Shown: one piece after another, positions 16,573 through 24,979 of the stretch
Position numbering within the stretch: the first letter of the stretch is position 1
How the letters are laid out: each line of letters starts with the position of its first letter
Assembly (NCBI RefSeq): GCF_019492055.1
Contig: NZ_JAICBX010000005.1
Location: 248,001-312,000 of the forward strand
Source: Flavimaribacter sediminis
GTDB lineage: Bacteria > Pseudomonadota > Alphaproteobacteria > Rhizobiales > Rhizobiaceae
DNA: 64,000 nt
Reading direction: 5' to 3'
Notes under the pieces: generated by a model
The model's database searches: none
What the model was told of the DNA's origin: nothing
What the model saw: the letters and a program-made list of their open reading frames with translations, nothing else
Translations under genes and position numbers: made by a program

Positions 16573-16875
16573 GATGCTCTCCCAATCGGGAAAAACCCGG
16601 AGCCTCCGTCTCAAGTTATCCAATAATCATATCGACGTTGCGTTCCATGTCCACAAAAAAATAGTTAATCCTTCGTGAATGATTAATACATACAACTCAT
16701 ACTCGCCAAGCCCAGTAAAGCCTGGGCGTCAAAGCGTATAGTTTGGCAACTATAGTTTCACTGCATAAAACATCGAAGAACCAGCATTCGCCCGACCCCG
16801 CGATCAGGCATTGTGCTTGAACTTGGTTCGATAATCGCCTACGCCACATCGCAACAAAAAGAAGGGTGGAGAAGT
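16573..16875. other. AT-richer gap before kdsA with two inverted repeats
   Basis: About 300 bases without a supported gene, clearly less GC-rich than the surroundings. It holds GCCCAG/CTGGGC (16710-16715 and 16722-16727) and TATAGTT/AACTATA (16737-16743 and 16748-16754) as neighbouring short hairpins, and must contain the promoter of kdsA and of the leftward small gene. A GATAAT element just upstream of kdsA could be a -10 box, but I see no convincing -35 partner. Confidence 0.4.
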
Positions 16876-17712
16876 ATGGCGCCGCAAGCAAAATCCGTCG
16901 CGGTCGGGAAGGTCACGTTCTCGAACAAGCTGCCTTTTGTCCTTATCGCCGGACCTTGTCAAATCGAAAACCGCGACCACGCCATGAAGATGGCGGAGGC
17001 CGTCGTCCGGATCACCGGCGATCTCGACATTCCGCTGGTCTTCAAATCATCATACGACAAGGCCAACCGCTCCTCCGTGGCGGGCGAGCGTGGCGTCGGC
17101 ATTGATGAAGGCCTGAAGATCCTTGCCGAAATACGCGACAGTTTCGGATGTCCCGTCATTACCGATATCCACGAAAGTCCGCAGGCGGCGGTCGCCGGCG
17201 AGGTTGTCGACATTCTCCAGATACCGGCCTATCTCTGCCGCCAGACCGATCTGCTGCTGGCGGCCGGCGCCACCGGCAAGGCGATCAATGTCAAGAAGGG
17301 CCAGTTCCTGGCGCCCTGGGACATGGCGAATGTCGCGGCGAAAATCGCCTCGACCGGCAATGAACGCATTCTTCTGTGCGAACGCGGCGCAAGCTTCGGC
17401 TACAACACGCTGGTGACGGACTTCCGTTCGCTGCCGCAAATGGCCGAAACGGGGTATCCGGTGGTTTTCGACGCCACCCATTCGGTTCAGCGGCCCGGGG
17501 GCAAGGGCACGTCCTCGGGAGGCCAGCGCGAGTTCGCGCCGGTTCTGGCGCGCGCGGCTCTCGCGGTCGGTTGCGCGTCGGTTTTCATTGAAACCCATGA
17601 CAATCCCGAGTCGGCGCCTTCGGACGGGCCGAACATGATTCCGCTTGAAGAAATGCCGGCGATGCTGTCGCGCCTGAAAGCGTTCGACGATCTCGCCAAG
17701 GGAGCGGCGTGA
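16876..17712 (+). CDS. kdsA: 3-deoxy-8-phosphooctulonate synthase (KDO-8-phosphate synthase)
   Basis: 278 residues, the normal size. It condenses phosphoenolpyruvate with D-arabinose 5-phosphate to give KDO-8-phosphate, the precursor of the lipopolysaccharide core sugar. [16 protein letters not shown] and [12 protein letters not shown] are the conserved PEP-binding segments, and [12 protein letters not shown] and [10 protein letters not shown] are further family motifs. The ATG at 16876 has GGGTGGAG upstream; the frame opens earlier without support. It is followed with a one-base overlap by the gene for the enzyme that makes its arabinose 5-phosphate substrate. Confidence 0.95.
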   Translation: MAPQAKSVAVGKVTFSNKLPFVLIAGPCQIENRDHAMKMAEAVVRITGDLDIPLVFKSSYDKANRSSVAGERGVGIDEGLKILAEIRDSFGCPVITDIHESPQAAVAGEVVDILQIPAYLCRQTDLLLAAGATGKAINVKKGQFLAPWDMANVAAKIASTGNERILLCERGASFGYNTLVTDFRSLPQMAETGYPVVFDATHSVQRPGGKGTSSGGQREFAPVLARAALAVGCASVFIETHDNPESAPSDGPNMIPLEEMPAMLSRLKAFDDLAKGAA

Positions 17713-18686
17713 TGCCTCCGCCTTCCGATCTCAAGGCGGAAATCCTGAAAGCCGCCCACACGTCGCTTAACGGCGTCACAGCCACCGTCGATATGATGGA
17801 GGGGCCGCTCGGAGAGGCCATTCTGCAAGCGATGGAACTGATCGCCTCCAAAAGAGGCCGCGTGATCGTGACCGGCGTCGGCAAGAGCGGTCATATCGGC
17901 GCGAAGGCCGCTGCGTCGCTCGCCTCGACCGGCACGCCGGCGCTCTTCGTGCACGCCACCGAAGCGAGCCACGGAGATCTCGGCATGATAACAGCCGACG
18001 ACTGCGTGCTCGCCTTGTCATGGTCGGGCGAAACGCGGGAACTGTCGGATATCGTCTATCATGCGCGGCGCATGGACATACCACTGATCGCCGTCACGTC
18101 CAGAACGACCAGCACGCTGGCGAAGAACGCGACGATCACGCTCGAACTGCCACAGGTAGACGAAGCCTGCCCGCTGAAACTCGCCCCGACGACCTCAACC
18201 CTTATGCAGATGCTGGTGTGCGACACGCTTGCGATCGGCTTGCTGGTGCGCCGTGGCTTCACCGACCGGGACTTCAGGCATTTTCATCCCGGGGGAACGC
18301 TGGGCGCAAGTCTTACCCTGGTGCGCGACGCCATGCATAGCGGAGAACGGTTGCCGGTCGTGCGGTCCGGCACTGTGCTGATCGACGCCATTTCGGTGAT
18401 ATCGGACAAAGGTTTCGGCCTGACCGTGATAACCGATGAAAACGACAACATCCGCGGCATCATCACCGACGGCGACCTGCGGCGCCACGCTCATGTCGAC
18501 GCCAAGTTGACACTCGTCGACGAGGTCATGACCGTGGGGGGACAAACCATCCAGCCCGACATGCTGCTCGCGACAGCCCTGAAGACCATTCAGGATCGCC
18601 GGATCGGCGCATTGGTCGTGGAAGAGGCCGGCAAACCGGTCGGCATTCTGCATGTCCTCGACATGCTGCGTATCGGCGCTGCCTGA
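17712..18686 (+). CDS. kdsD: D-arabinose 5-phosphate isomerase, KpsF/GutQ family
   Basis: 324 residues: an SIS sugar-isomerase domain (about 40-180, with VTGVGKSGHIGAKAAASLAS and LSWSGETREL) and two C-terminal CBS domains (AMHSGERLPVV... and EVMTVGGQTIQPD...). It interconverts D-ribulose 5-phosphate and D-arabinose 5-phosphate, feeding KdsA. The start overlaps the kdsA stop (TGATG); a GTG one codon earlier is also possible. The two genes form a minimal KDO operon ending at the stem-loop at 18695-18724. Confidence 0.93.
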   Translation: MPPPSDLKAEILKAAHTSLNGVTATVDMMEGPLGEAILQAMELIASKRGRVIVTGVGKSGHIGAKAAASLASTGTPALFVHATEASHGDLGMITADDCVLALSWSGETRELSDIVYHARRMDIPLIAVTSRTTSTLAKNATITLELPQVDEACPLKLAPTTSTLMQMLVCDTLAIGLLVRRGFTDRDFRHFHPGGTLGASLTLVRDAMHSGERLPVVRSGTVLIDAISVISDKGFGLTVITDENDNIRGIITDGDLRRHAHVDAKLTLVDEVMTVGGQTIQPDMLLATALKTIQDRRIGALVVEEAGKPVGILHVLDMLRIGAA

Positions 18687-18694
18687 GGAGGGAG

Positions 18695-18724
18695 ATCATG
18701 CGCGCGGATGACCGCGCGCATGAT
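18695..18724. terminator. Perfect 13-bp stem-loop between kdsD and bioY
   Basis: ATCATGCGCGCGG, loop ATGA, then its exact complement CCGCGCGCATGAT. It lies eight bases after the kdsD stop and nine bases beyond the bioY stop on the other strand, so it can serve as a bidirectional terminator for converging genes. The following sequence is AT-rich but lacks a long T run. Confidence 0.65.
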
Positions 18725-18733
18725 TATAGAGTT

Positions 18734-19330
18734 TCAGGCGCGAATTTTGCGCAGGACGCCCCAAACCGCCGGTACGATTGCCGAGGCGAGCGCGACCTTG
18801 ATCAGATCAGAAAGAACAAAAGGCGCAACGCCGAACTGCCAGGCCTTGTCTGCGCCAATCAGCACAGCCAGCCAGGCGAAGCCGAAAAGCATGATAGCTG
18901 CTTCGGCCGACAGGACGGCGCCGAACAGCTTGAATGGATTGCGGTCCCAACCACGATCCGCGGCCCAGCCGACGATGGCGGCGGCGACAACAAATCCAAC
19001 GAGATATCCACCGGTCGATCCCATCATGTAGGCCAGCCCGATTCCCTTTTCAGGCGTCCCCTGGAAGACCGGCAGGCCGTACAGGCCTTCCGCCATGTAG
19101 AGAAGCAGTGTCGCAACGCCAAGACGCAAGCCGAAAGTCGCCGCGATCAGGAATATCGCAAGGGTCTGCATCGACAGGTCGACAGGCCCGAGAATAACCT
19201 TTGTCTTGGCTGATATCGCCAGTATGATCGTTCCTGTAACCACCAGAAAAGCGTACCAGGCATAGCGAAGCACCGGGTTATCGGAAGCCAGATTTACCGC
19301 GAGCGAACGCGTCGGCGCAGATGTCGACAT
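18734..19330 (-). CDS. bioY: Biotin transporter BioY (ECF S-component)
   Basis: 198 residues with six predicted membrane helices. GPVDLSMQTLAIFLIAATFG and GSTGGYLVGFVVAA are the conserved BioY segments. It is the substrate-binding membrane subunit of the biotin ECF transporter. The BioM and BioN energising subunits are not adjacent, as in many bacteria where BioY works alone or shares a module. GGAGATTGCAT before the ATG at 19330 supports that start over one ten codons earlier. I looked for a BioR-type TTATCTATAA site in the upstream gap and did not find a clear one. Confidence 0.9.
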   Translation of the reverse strand: MSTSAPTRSLAVNLASDNPVLRYAWYAFLVVTGTIILAISAKTKVILGPVDLSMQTLAIFLIAATFGLRLGVATLLLYMAEGLYGLPVFQGTPEKGIGLAYMMGSTGGYLVGFVVAAAIVGWAADRGWDRNPFKLFGAVLSAEAAIMLFGFAWLAVLIGADKAWQFGVAPFVLSDLIKVALASAIVPAVWGVLRKIRA

Positions 19331-19453
19331 ATGCAATCTCCAGATTTTCAATTCCCGCAACAGACCCGAGGCAACCCCCGGTGGTCATGAAGCAGTTGTA
19401 GGTATATTGACTAACCTCAGACGTCGCAATACGCAGAAAGGACACTTAAGGCC

Positions 19454-20362
19454 TTGTCTTCACCCGATTTCAGCATGGTGTTCGAGCCCGCGCACGGAAG
19501 CGCGGTAGAGGTCGAACCGGGCGTCCAGAGAATTACCGCCCCCAACGCCGGTCCATTGACGTTTCATGGCACCAATTCCTACATCATTGGCCGAGATTCT
19601 GTCGCGGTCATAGACCCCGGACCACAGGACGACAATCATTTCGCGACCCTGATGAAAGCGCTCGAAGGGCGCGAAGTCACGCATATCTTCGTCAGCCACA
19701 CCCACAGCGATCACTCGCCGCTCGCCAGACCGCTTGCCGAGAAAACGGGTGCGATAATTGTCGCCGAAGGTCCGCACCGCCCTGCCCGTTCCCTGCACAT
19801 CGGCGAAACGAATCCACTCGAAGGCAGTTCGGACACGGATTTCCGGCCGGACATCGTCGCAAGCGACGGCGAGGTTGTTTCAGGAGAAGGCTGGGCCATG
19901 CGGGTGTTGCACACACCCGGCCACACCGCCAACCATGCGGCCTTCGCACTGGAGGGAACGGGCGCCGTGTTTTCGGCCGACCATGTCATGGCCTGGTCCA
20001 CATCCATCGTGGCGCCGCCGGACGGCGCGATGGCGGACTACATGGCTTCGCTGGACAAGATGCTGCAGCGTGAAGATCGGATCTATTATCCCGGCCATGG
20101 CGGTCCGGTGACCGAACCTGCAAAATTCGTCCGCGCGCTGAAGAGCCATCGGCGGATGCGCGAATCAGCCCTGCTCGACCGGCTCTCCAAGGGCGACCGG
20201 ACAATTCCCGACATGGTGAAATCGATCTACCGGGATACGGATCCGCGCCTTCACAAGGCTGCGGGACTGTCGTTGCTCGCGCATCTGGAAGACCTCGTTA
20301 ACCGCCAGATCGTGCAAACGGAAGGTCCGCCTTCGATCGACGGGAGCTACAGACTGCGATGA
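19454..20362 (+). CDS. MBL-fold metallo-hydrolase, glyoxalase II-like
   Basis: 302 residues with the metal-binding motif HTHSDHS (near residue 78), a downstream His in HTPGHTANH, the Asp in FSADHVM and a final His in YYPGHGGPV, so both zinc sites appear intact. A C-terminal winged-helix-like segment (LDRLSKGDRTIPDMVKSIY) is typical of the RNase Z/LACTB2-like group. The TTG at 19454 gives the usual N-terminus; an ATG at 19475 is the alternative. The stop overlaps the start of the polysaccharide deacetylase (ATGA), suggesting co-translation. The physiological substrate is unknown. Confidence 0.85.
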   Translation: MSSPDFSMVFEPAHGSAVEVEPGVQRITAPNAGPLTFHGTNSYIIGRDSVAVIDPGPQDDNHFATLMKALEGREVTHIFVSHTHSDHSPLARPLAEKTGAIIVAEGPHRPARSLHIGETNPLEGSSDTDFRPDIVASDGEVVSGEGWAMRVLHTPGHTANHAAFALEGTGAVFSADHVMAWSTSIVAPPDGAMADYMASLDKMLQREDRIYYPGHGGPVTEPAKFVRALKSHRRMRESALLDRLSKGDRTIPDMVKSIYRDTDPRLHKAAGLSLLAHLEDLVNRQIVQTEGPPSIDGSYRLR

Positions 20363-21150
20363 CGCGACAACGGGAAAAGCCTGTTCTATGTCTGACCTTC
20401 GACAATATGGGCGAGGCCCATAACGTCTTTCTCGAAAAATCCGCAACTCCGGATTTCGCCGACCCGGCGATACTGGTCGGTTACCCGAATATCCTGAACC
20501 TGCTTGCGAAATACGACCTTAAGGCGACCTTCTTCGTGGAAGGCTGGAGCGCACTGCATTACGGAGACGTCGTGGAATCAATCCAGCGGGGTGGTCATGA
20601 AATCGGACTGCACGGCTGGATACATGAGATTTTCGCCGATCTGCCGCAACGCACTGCGAGACAATTCGTCAATGACGGCGTGCAGACGTTGAAATTGCGC
20701 GGCGTCAGTCCGGCCGGTTTTCGGGCTCCGGGTGGAAAGATCGGCCCTTTCGGGTTGCAGATCCTCGCCGAAACCGGATTTTCCTATGACAGCAGCGTCG
20801 ACACGGCGATGCCGGACGAAACCACGACTGACCCGGGAGACTATGCAGGAGACGGGCCGACGCGGTCTCCGGAAGGCCTGATCCGTATCCCCTGGCAATG
20901 GTTCATGATCGACGCAATCCATTACGTGCTGGCGGAAAACGGCCTGCGCAATCCCGACGATCTCGCCGCATTCTGGAGCATGGTTCTGCGCAACGTCGCC
21001 GACCGTCGCGGCTTCGTCACAATGATCAATCACGCCCATATCACCGGAGTGGACGCAGCGCGTCTGGCGGCGCTCGAGAAGGTGATCGCCCACGCGCTGG
21101 ATCTCGGTTTCGAGATCATGCCCTGCAGGCAGGCAATTGACGGATATTGA
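20359..21150 (+). CDS. Polysaccharide deacetylase family protein (NodB fold)
   Basis: 263 residues. CLTFDNMGE replaces the usual TFDDG, keeping the first Asp but with Asn at the metal-binding Asp position. GGHEIGLHGWIHE supplies the two zinc His residues, and GFRAPGGK is motif 3. The C-terminal HAHITG matches the last conserved segment. The group includes chitin/peptidoglycan deacetylases and also cyclic-amide hydrolases of the allantoinase/PuuE type, which lack a signal peptide, as here. The absence of a secretion signal and the coupling to an MBL hydrolase make an intracellular amidohydrolase role possible. Confidence 0.8.
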   Translation: MTRQREKPVLCLTFDNMGEAHNVFLEKSATPDFADPAILVGYPNILNLLAKYDLKATFFVEGWSALHYGDVVESIQRGGHEIGLHGWIHEIFADLPQRTARQFVNDGVQTLKLRGVSPAGFRAPGGKIGPFGLQILAETGFSYDSSVDTAMPDETTTDPGDYAGDGPTRSPEGLIRIPWQWFMIDAIHYVLAENGLRNPDDLAAFWSMVLRNVADRRGFVTMINHAHITGVDAARLAALEKVIAHALDLGFEIMPCRQAIDGY

Positions 21151-21194
21151 ATGCGAATCCTTGCATCGGCTCTTCAGGATGCAAGGCTGCGTTC

Positions 21195-22184
21195 TTATCT
21201 GACTGCAATTCCCAACAGCTCGGCGTCCAGCGCATTGAGAAAGCGCGTGATGATTTGCGCGTTCACACCGAAATCATGCGGGCCGAATCGCGAAACGGAA
21301 CGCATATCGACGAAAGTTGTCTGGGCTTCCTCCGTCAACCTGATGCTGATGTCGCTTTCCATCCCCCAGACGAGCGTCCGGGTTTCAGCCTGGATAATGA
21401 TTTCGGCGGTCTTGCCGGCCGCGCCCTCTAGCAGCAACTGAACGTCGAGCGGCCCGAGGATGAGAGCTTCGGTGGCTTCCTCCTCGTTCTGCGGCGCAGT
21501 GATTGAAGAAGGCTCCGCCGTCGACACCTCTATAATGCTGCCCGCGCCTTCGTCCAACTCTGCAACAGGTTCGGATTCTCCATCCGTCTCCGATGCGGGT
21601 TCTTCCGGCGCTGCGTCCGGTTCGGATTGCGGCTCAAGCGTCTCGACGATTTTCAGACCCTGGTTTTCCGCAACCAGGCGCACTGCCTGCAGAATACGGT
21701 CCACCGCTCCCTCGTAGCGTCGTCCGGTTACAAGCGGGTAGGCCTCCGCCTGCCCGGCGTATGGTTCAGCCGGCGTCATGAATTCCGCAATCAGCCACTC
21801 GCTTTCATGCGACACGGGTTGCAGGAAGCCTGGCGGTTCCTCGACATTGGTCGTGATGTCGTAGATCCGCGGCAGGGTAGAGGCCCGATAAAGCACCAGT
21901 CCCGAGGGGATAAGAACCGCCATCGCCATGAGCAGGCCCTTGAAAGCCGCCATGCCGCCAACCGCGCCGACCAGCCAGAGACGGAAAATTCCCCAGAGCG
22001 CCAGGAGCAGAGCAAGGAGTGCTATGACGCCGCTGAGCGCGAAAGTCGCCGCGAACGTGATCGCCTCCAGAAACCCGAAGCGATGCAGCACGGCTGTGAA
22101 AACGAAGAGCGCCAACGCGAATAGACCAAGGCGGCGGGACCATTGCGCGGCATGGGAAACGGATCGCTCGTAACGGACTTTCAT
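21195..22184 (-). CDS. DUF1499 membrane protein
   Basis: 329 residues from an ATG at 22184. There are three or four N-terminal membrane helices (LGLFALALFVFTAVLHRFGF, ATFALSGVIALLALLLALWG and a third after residue 85) followed by a DUF1499 domain that begins PRIYDITTN and includes GRRYEGAVDRIL and the late WGMESDISIRL/TTFVDMRSVSR. A Glu/Ser/Pro-rich acidic insert of about 60 residues splits the domain. The function of DUF1499 is not known. The longer frame to 22364 has no ribosome site. It is divergent from the aminotransferase gene. Confidence 0.75.
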   Translation of the reverse strand: MKVRYERSVSHAAQWSRRLGLFALALFVFTAVLHRFGFLEAITFAATFALSGVIALLALLLALWGIFRLWLVGAVGGMAAFKGLLMAMAVLIPSGLVLYRASTLPRIYDITTNVEEPPGFLQPVSHESEWLIAEFMTPAEPYAGQAEAYPLVTGRRYEGAVDRILQAVRLVAENQGLKIVETLEPQSEPDAAPEEPASETDGESEPVAELDEGAGSIIEVSTAEPSSITAPQNEEEATEALILGPLDVQLLLEGAAGKTAEIIIQAETRTLVWGMESDISIRLTEEAQTTFVDMRSVSRFGPHDFGVNAQIITRFLNALDAELLGIAVR

Positions 22185-22393
22185 GATGCAGACAGGATCG
22201 CTCTTACCGGCAAAACGCGCTTCCACCCGGCAGCGAGCGGAAATCGGGAATCTGAATAAAGCCTTGGCTGCTTCAAATCCAGCCGAGAATGCAAATTCCC
22301 TCGACACCGGCGGGCTAGACGCGATAGTGTCCCGGCACTTCCCATACGCGGCTCGATCCGTCATTTCCTCCGATTTCCCATGCAGGTATAACC

Positions 22394-23785
22394 ATGAACA
22401 GCAATCCTCCCCTTACCAATGTTCAGGCTCGCGATCTGGATGCGATCCTGCATCCCTACACGCCGCTGCACACCCTGCCGCAAACGGGCGCGACAGTGAT
22501 CGATCACGGCAAGGGCGTCTATGTCTACGATACCCAGGGCAACGAATATATCGAGGGCATGTCGGGTCTGTGGTGCGCCGGCCTTGGTTTCGGCAACGAG
22601 GAGATGGTCGAAGCGGCCACGCAACAGATGCGCTCGCTGCCCTATTATCACCTGTTCGGAGGAATGGGCATCGAGCCGGCGATCGAACTCGCCGAAAAAC
22701 TGAAGGAACTCGCCCCGGTTCCGATCTCCAAGGTGTTTTTCACATCGTCCGGTTCGGAAGCGAACGACACCCAAGTGAAGCTTGCCTGGTACTACAATAA
22801 TGCGCGCGGAAAACCGGAAAAGAAGAAGATCATTTCCCGGATCAAGGCCTATCACGGCGTCACCATCATGTCCGCCTCGCTGACCGGCCTGCCTTACAAC
22901 CACAAGGGTTTCGACCTTCCGATCGACCGCGTCGTGCACACCGAGTGTCCGCATTACTACCGTTTCGGGCAGGACGGCGAATCCGAGGCCGACTTCGTGA
23001 CGCGATTGGCCACGTCACTGCGCGAACTCATCGAACGCGAAGGACCGGACACCATCGCCGCGATGATCGCCGAGCCGGTGATGGGCGCCGGCGGCGTGAT
23101 TGTGCCGCCGAAGGGTTATTTCGAGGCGATTCAGCCGATCCTGGATGAATACGACATTTACCTCATCGACGATGAAGTCATCAACGGCTTCGGCCGGACA
23201 GGCAACTGGTGGGGCTCGGAAACGCTCGGCATGACGCCGAAGACGATCTCGGCGGCCAAGCAGTTGACGTCGGCCTATGCCCCGCTTGGGGCCGTGATGC
23301 TGCCGGAAGACATCTATCAGGCGTTTGTCGACCATTCGCGACAGATCGGCACATTCGGTCACGGCTTCACCTATGGCGGTCATCCGCTCGGATGCGCGCT
23401 GGGCGTCAAGGCGATCGAGATTTATCAGAAGCTCGACATTCTCAGCCATGTCCGCAGCCTCATCCCGGTTTTCGAGGCGCGCATGAAGAAGATAGCGGAC
23501 CACCCGATTGTCGGCGAAGCCCGTTACTGCGGTTTGATGGGAGGCGTGGAACTGGTTGCCGACAAGGCGACCAAGCAGCCTTTCGACGCTTCCGTCGGCA
23601 TCGGTCCGAAGGCGGCGACGCTCGCCCGCCAGAACGGCGCGATCTTCCGGGCCATCGGCGATACGCTCGCGGTCTGTCCGCCGATGATTATCACGGCCGA
23701 AGAGCTGAACGCATTGTTCGACCGCATGGAGAAAGCCCTCGACGACACCGAGTTCCTGGCGAAAAAGGACAATCTTCGGGGATAA
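22394..23785 (+). CDS. Class III (omega) aminotransferase, PLP-dependent
   Basis: 463 residues of fold-type I class III aminotransferase. FFTSSGSEANDTQVKLAWYY is the phosphate-binding region, YHGVTIMSASLTG the cofactor-stacking segment, IDDEVINGFGRTGNWWG holds the PLP-binding Asp, and ISAAKQLTSAY contains the Schiff-base Lys. The FGHGFTYGGHPLGCA segment is typical of beta-alanine, taurine, putrescine or related omega-amino donors using pyruvate. No neighbour narrows the substrate. Confidence 0.88.
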   Translation: MNSNPPLTNVQARDLDAILHPYTPLHTLPQTGATVIDHGKGVYVYDTQGNEYIEGMSGLWCAGLGFGNEEMVEAATQQMRSLPYYHLFGGMGIEPAIELAEKLKELAPVPISKVFFTSSGSEANDTQVKLAWYYNNARGKPEKKKIISRIKAYHGVTIMSASLTGLPYNHKGFDLPIDRVVHTECPHYYRFGQDGESEADFVTRLATSLRELIEREGPDTIAAMIAEPVMGAGGVIVPPKGYFEAIQPILDEYDIYLIDDEVINGFGRTGNWWGSETLGMTPKTISAAKQLTSAYAPLGAVMLPEDIYQAFVDHSRQIGTFGHGFTYGGHPLGCALGVKAIEIYQKLDILSHVRSLIPVFEARMKKIADHPIVGEARYCGLMGGVELVADKATKQPFDASVGIGPKAATLARQNGAIFRAIGDTLAVCPPMIITAEELNALFDRMEKALDDTEFLAKKDNLRG

Positions 23786-23921
23786 GGCACAGATCGGGCA
23801 GGTAAAGACCAAGGCCTGATCCGCCGTTCAACACCCTGAAGACAGCGCGCCCGCTTGCGGCTCGTTTGACAAATCGAACCGCAATCCCGATTGTCGCCAT
23901 TTTCCTTCTGAGGAATGCGAT

Positions 23922-24962
23922 ATGGCGGACAAAATGTGGGGCGTCGTTCTAACGGGCCACGGTGGACCGGAAATGCTGGAATGGCGTGATGATCTCGCGG
24001 TTCCGGTTCCGGGCCAGAACGAGGTGCTGATTGAAGTCGGCGCGGCGGCAGTCAACAACACCGACATCAACACGCGCACGGCCTGGTATTCAAAAGGTGA
24101 TGGAGACGCGGCCGATGCAACCTGGGCAGGCGCGCCGCTGGAGCTCCCACGCATTCAGGGCATCGACGCGTGCGGTCGGATTATCGCCGTTGGCGACGGC
24201 GTCGACACCGGTCGCATAGGCGAACGTGTGCTGGTCGAGCCATGTCTCGTTGAAGCGGCAGGCAAGCCGTTGGAGACGCCCTGGTATTTCGGCTCGGAAT
24301 GTGACGGAGGCTTTTCCCAGTTTACAAAGGTGGCCGCACGCCATGCCCACAAGATCGACAGCGACCTGACGGATATCGAACTGGCGTCCTTCCCCTGTTC
24401 CTACTCGACCGCCGAAAACATGCTGACCCGCGCGGGCGTGAAGGAGGGAGAAAGCGTGCTTGTTACAGGCGCGTCGGGCGGCGTCGGATCAGCAGCCGTG
24501 CAACTGGCGAGCGCCCGAAATGCAAATGTCATCGCAGTCACCAGCCCGACGAAGGCGGAAGACCTGCTGAAACTTGGCGCTGCTAAGACGATCGGCCGGG
24601 ACGAAGAACCCGCAACAGCATTGGGTCAGAGTTGTGTCGATGTCGTTGTCGATCTCGTGGCCGGACCCAATTTCCCGTGGCTGTTGGATATCCTGCGGCC
24701 TGGCGGCCGATACGCAGTCGCGGGAGCTATCGGCGGCCCTATTGTGGAACTCGACGTTCGCACGCTTTATCTCAAGGACCTCAGATTCTTTGGTTGCACC
24801 AAGCTTGAGCCAGAAGTCTTTGGCAATCTCGTCAAGCGTATCGAGCGCAAGGAGATCAGGCCGCTGGTCGCCGAAACCTATCCGCTTCGCGAAATCGCGG
24901 CCGCGCAGGACGCCTTCATGAAGAAGGGTCATGTCGGCAAAATCGTCCTGGAGGTAGCCTGA
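23922..24962 (+). CDS. Zinc-type alcohol dehydrogenase / quinone oxidoreductase family protein (MDR)
   Basis: 346 residues of medium-chain dehydrogenase/reductase fold: a GroES-like N-domain (GPEMLEWRDDLAVPVPGQNEV), then a Rossmann domain with VTGASGGVGSAAVQLA for NAD(P)H. The structural four-Cys zinc lobe is not evident, which fits the zinc-free quinone-reductase branch better than true alcohol dehydrogenases. GAGGAATGCGAT precedes the ATG. It converges on ppdK with 17 bases between the stops. The substrate is unknown. Confidence 0.82.
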   Translation: MADKMWGVVLTGHGGPEMLEWRDDLAVPVPGQNEVLIEVGAAAVNNTDINTRTAWYSKGDGDAADATWAGAPLELPRIQGIDACGRIIAVGDGVDTGRIGERVLVEPCLVEAAGKPLETPWYFGSECDGGFSQFTKVAARHAHKIDSDLTDIELASFPCSYSTAENMLTRAGVKEGESVLVTGASGGVGSAAVQLASARNANVIAVTSPTKAEDLLKLGAAKTIGRDEEPATALGQSCVDVVVDLVAGPNFPWLLDILRPGGRYAVAGAIGGPIVELDVRTLYLKDLRFFGCTKLEPEVFGNLVKRIERKEIRPLVAETYPLREIAAAQDAFMKKGHVGKIVLEVA

Positions 24963-24979
24963 TCTACCGGTTAAGTGCG

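Noticed and set aside
19331-19453. BioR binding site upstream of bioY
   Set aside because: I looked for the TTATCTATAA-type palindrome and found no clear match.
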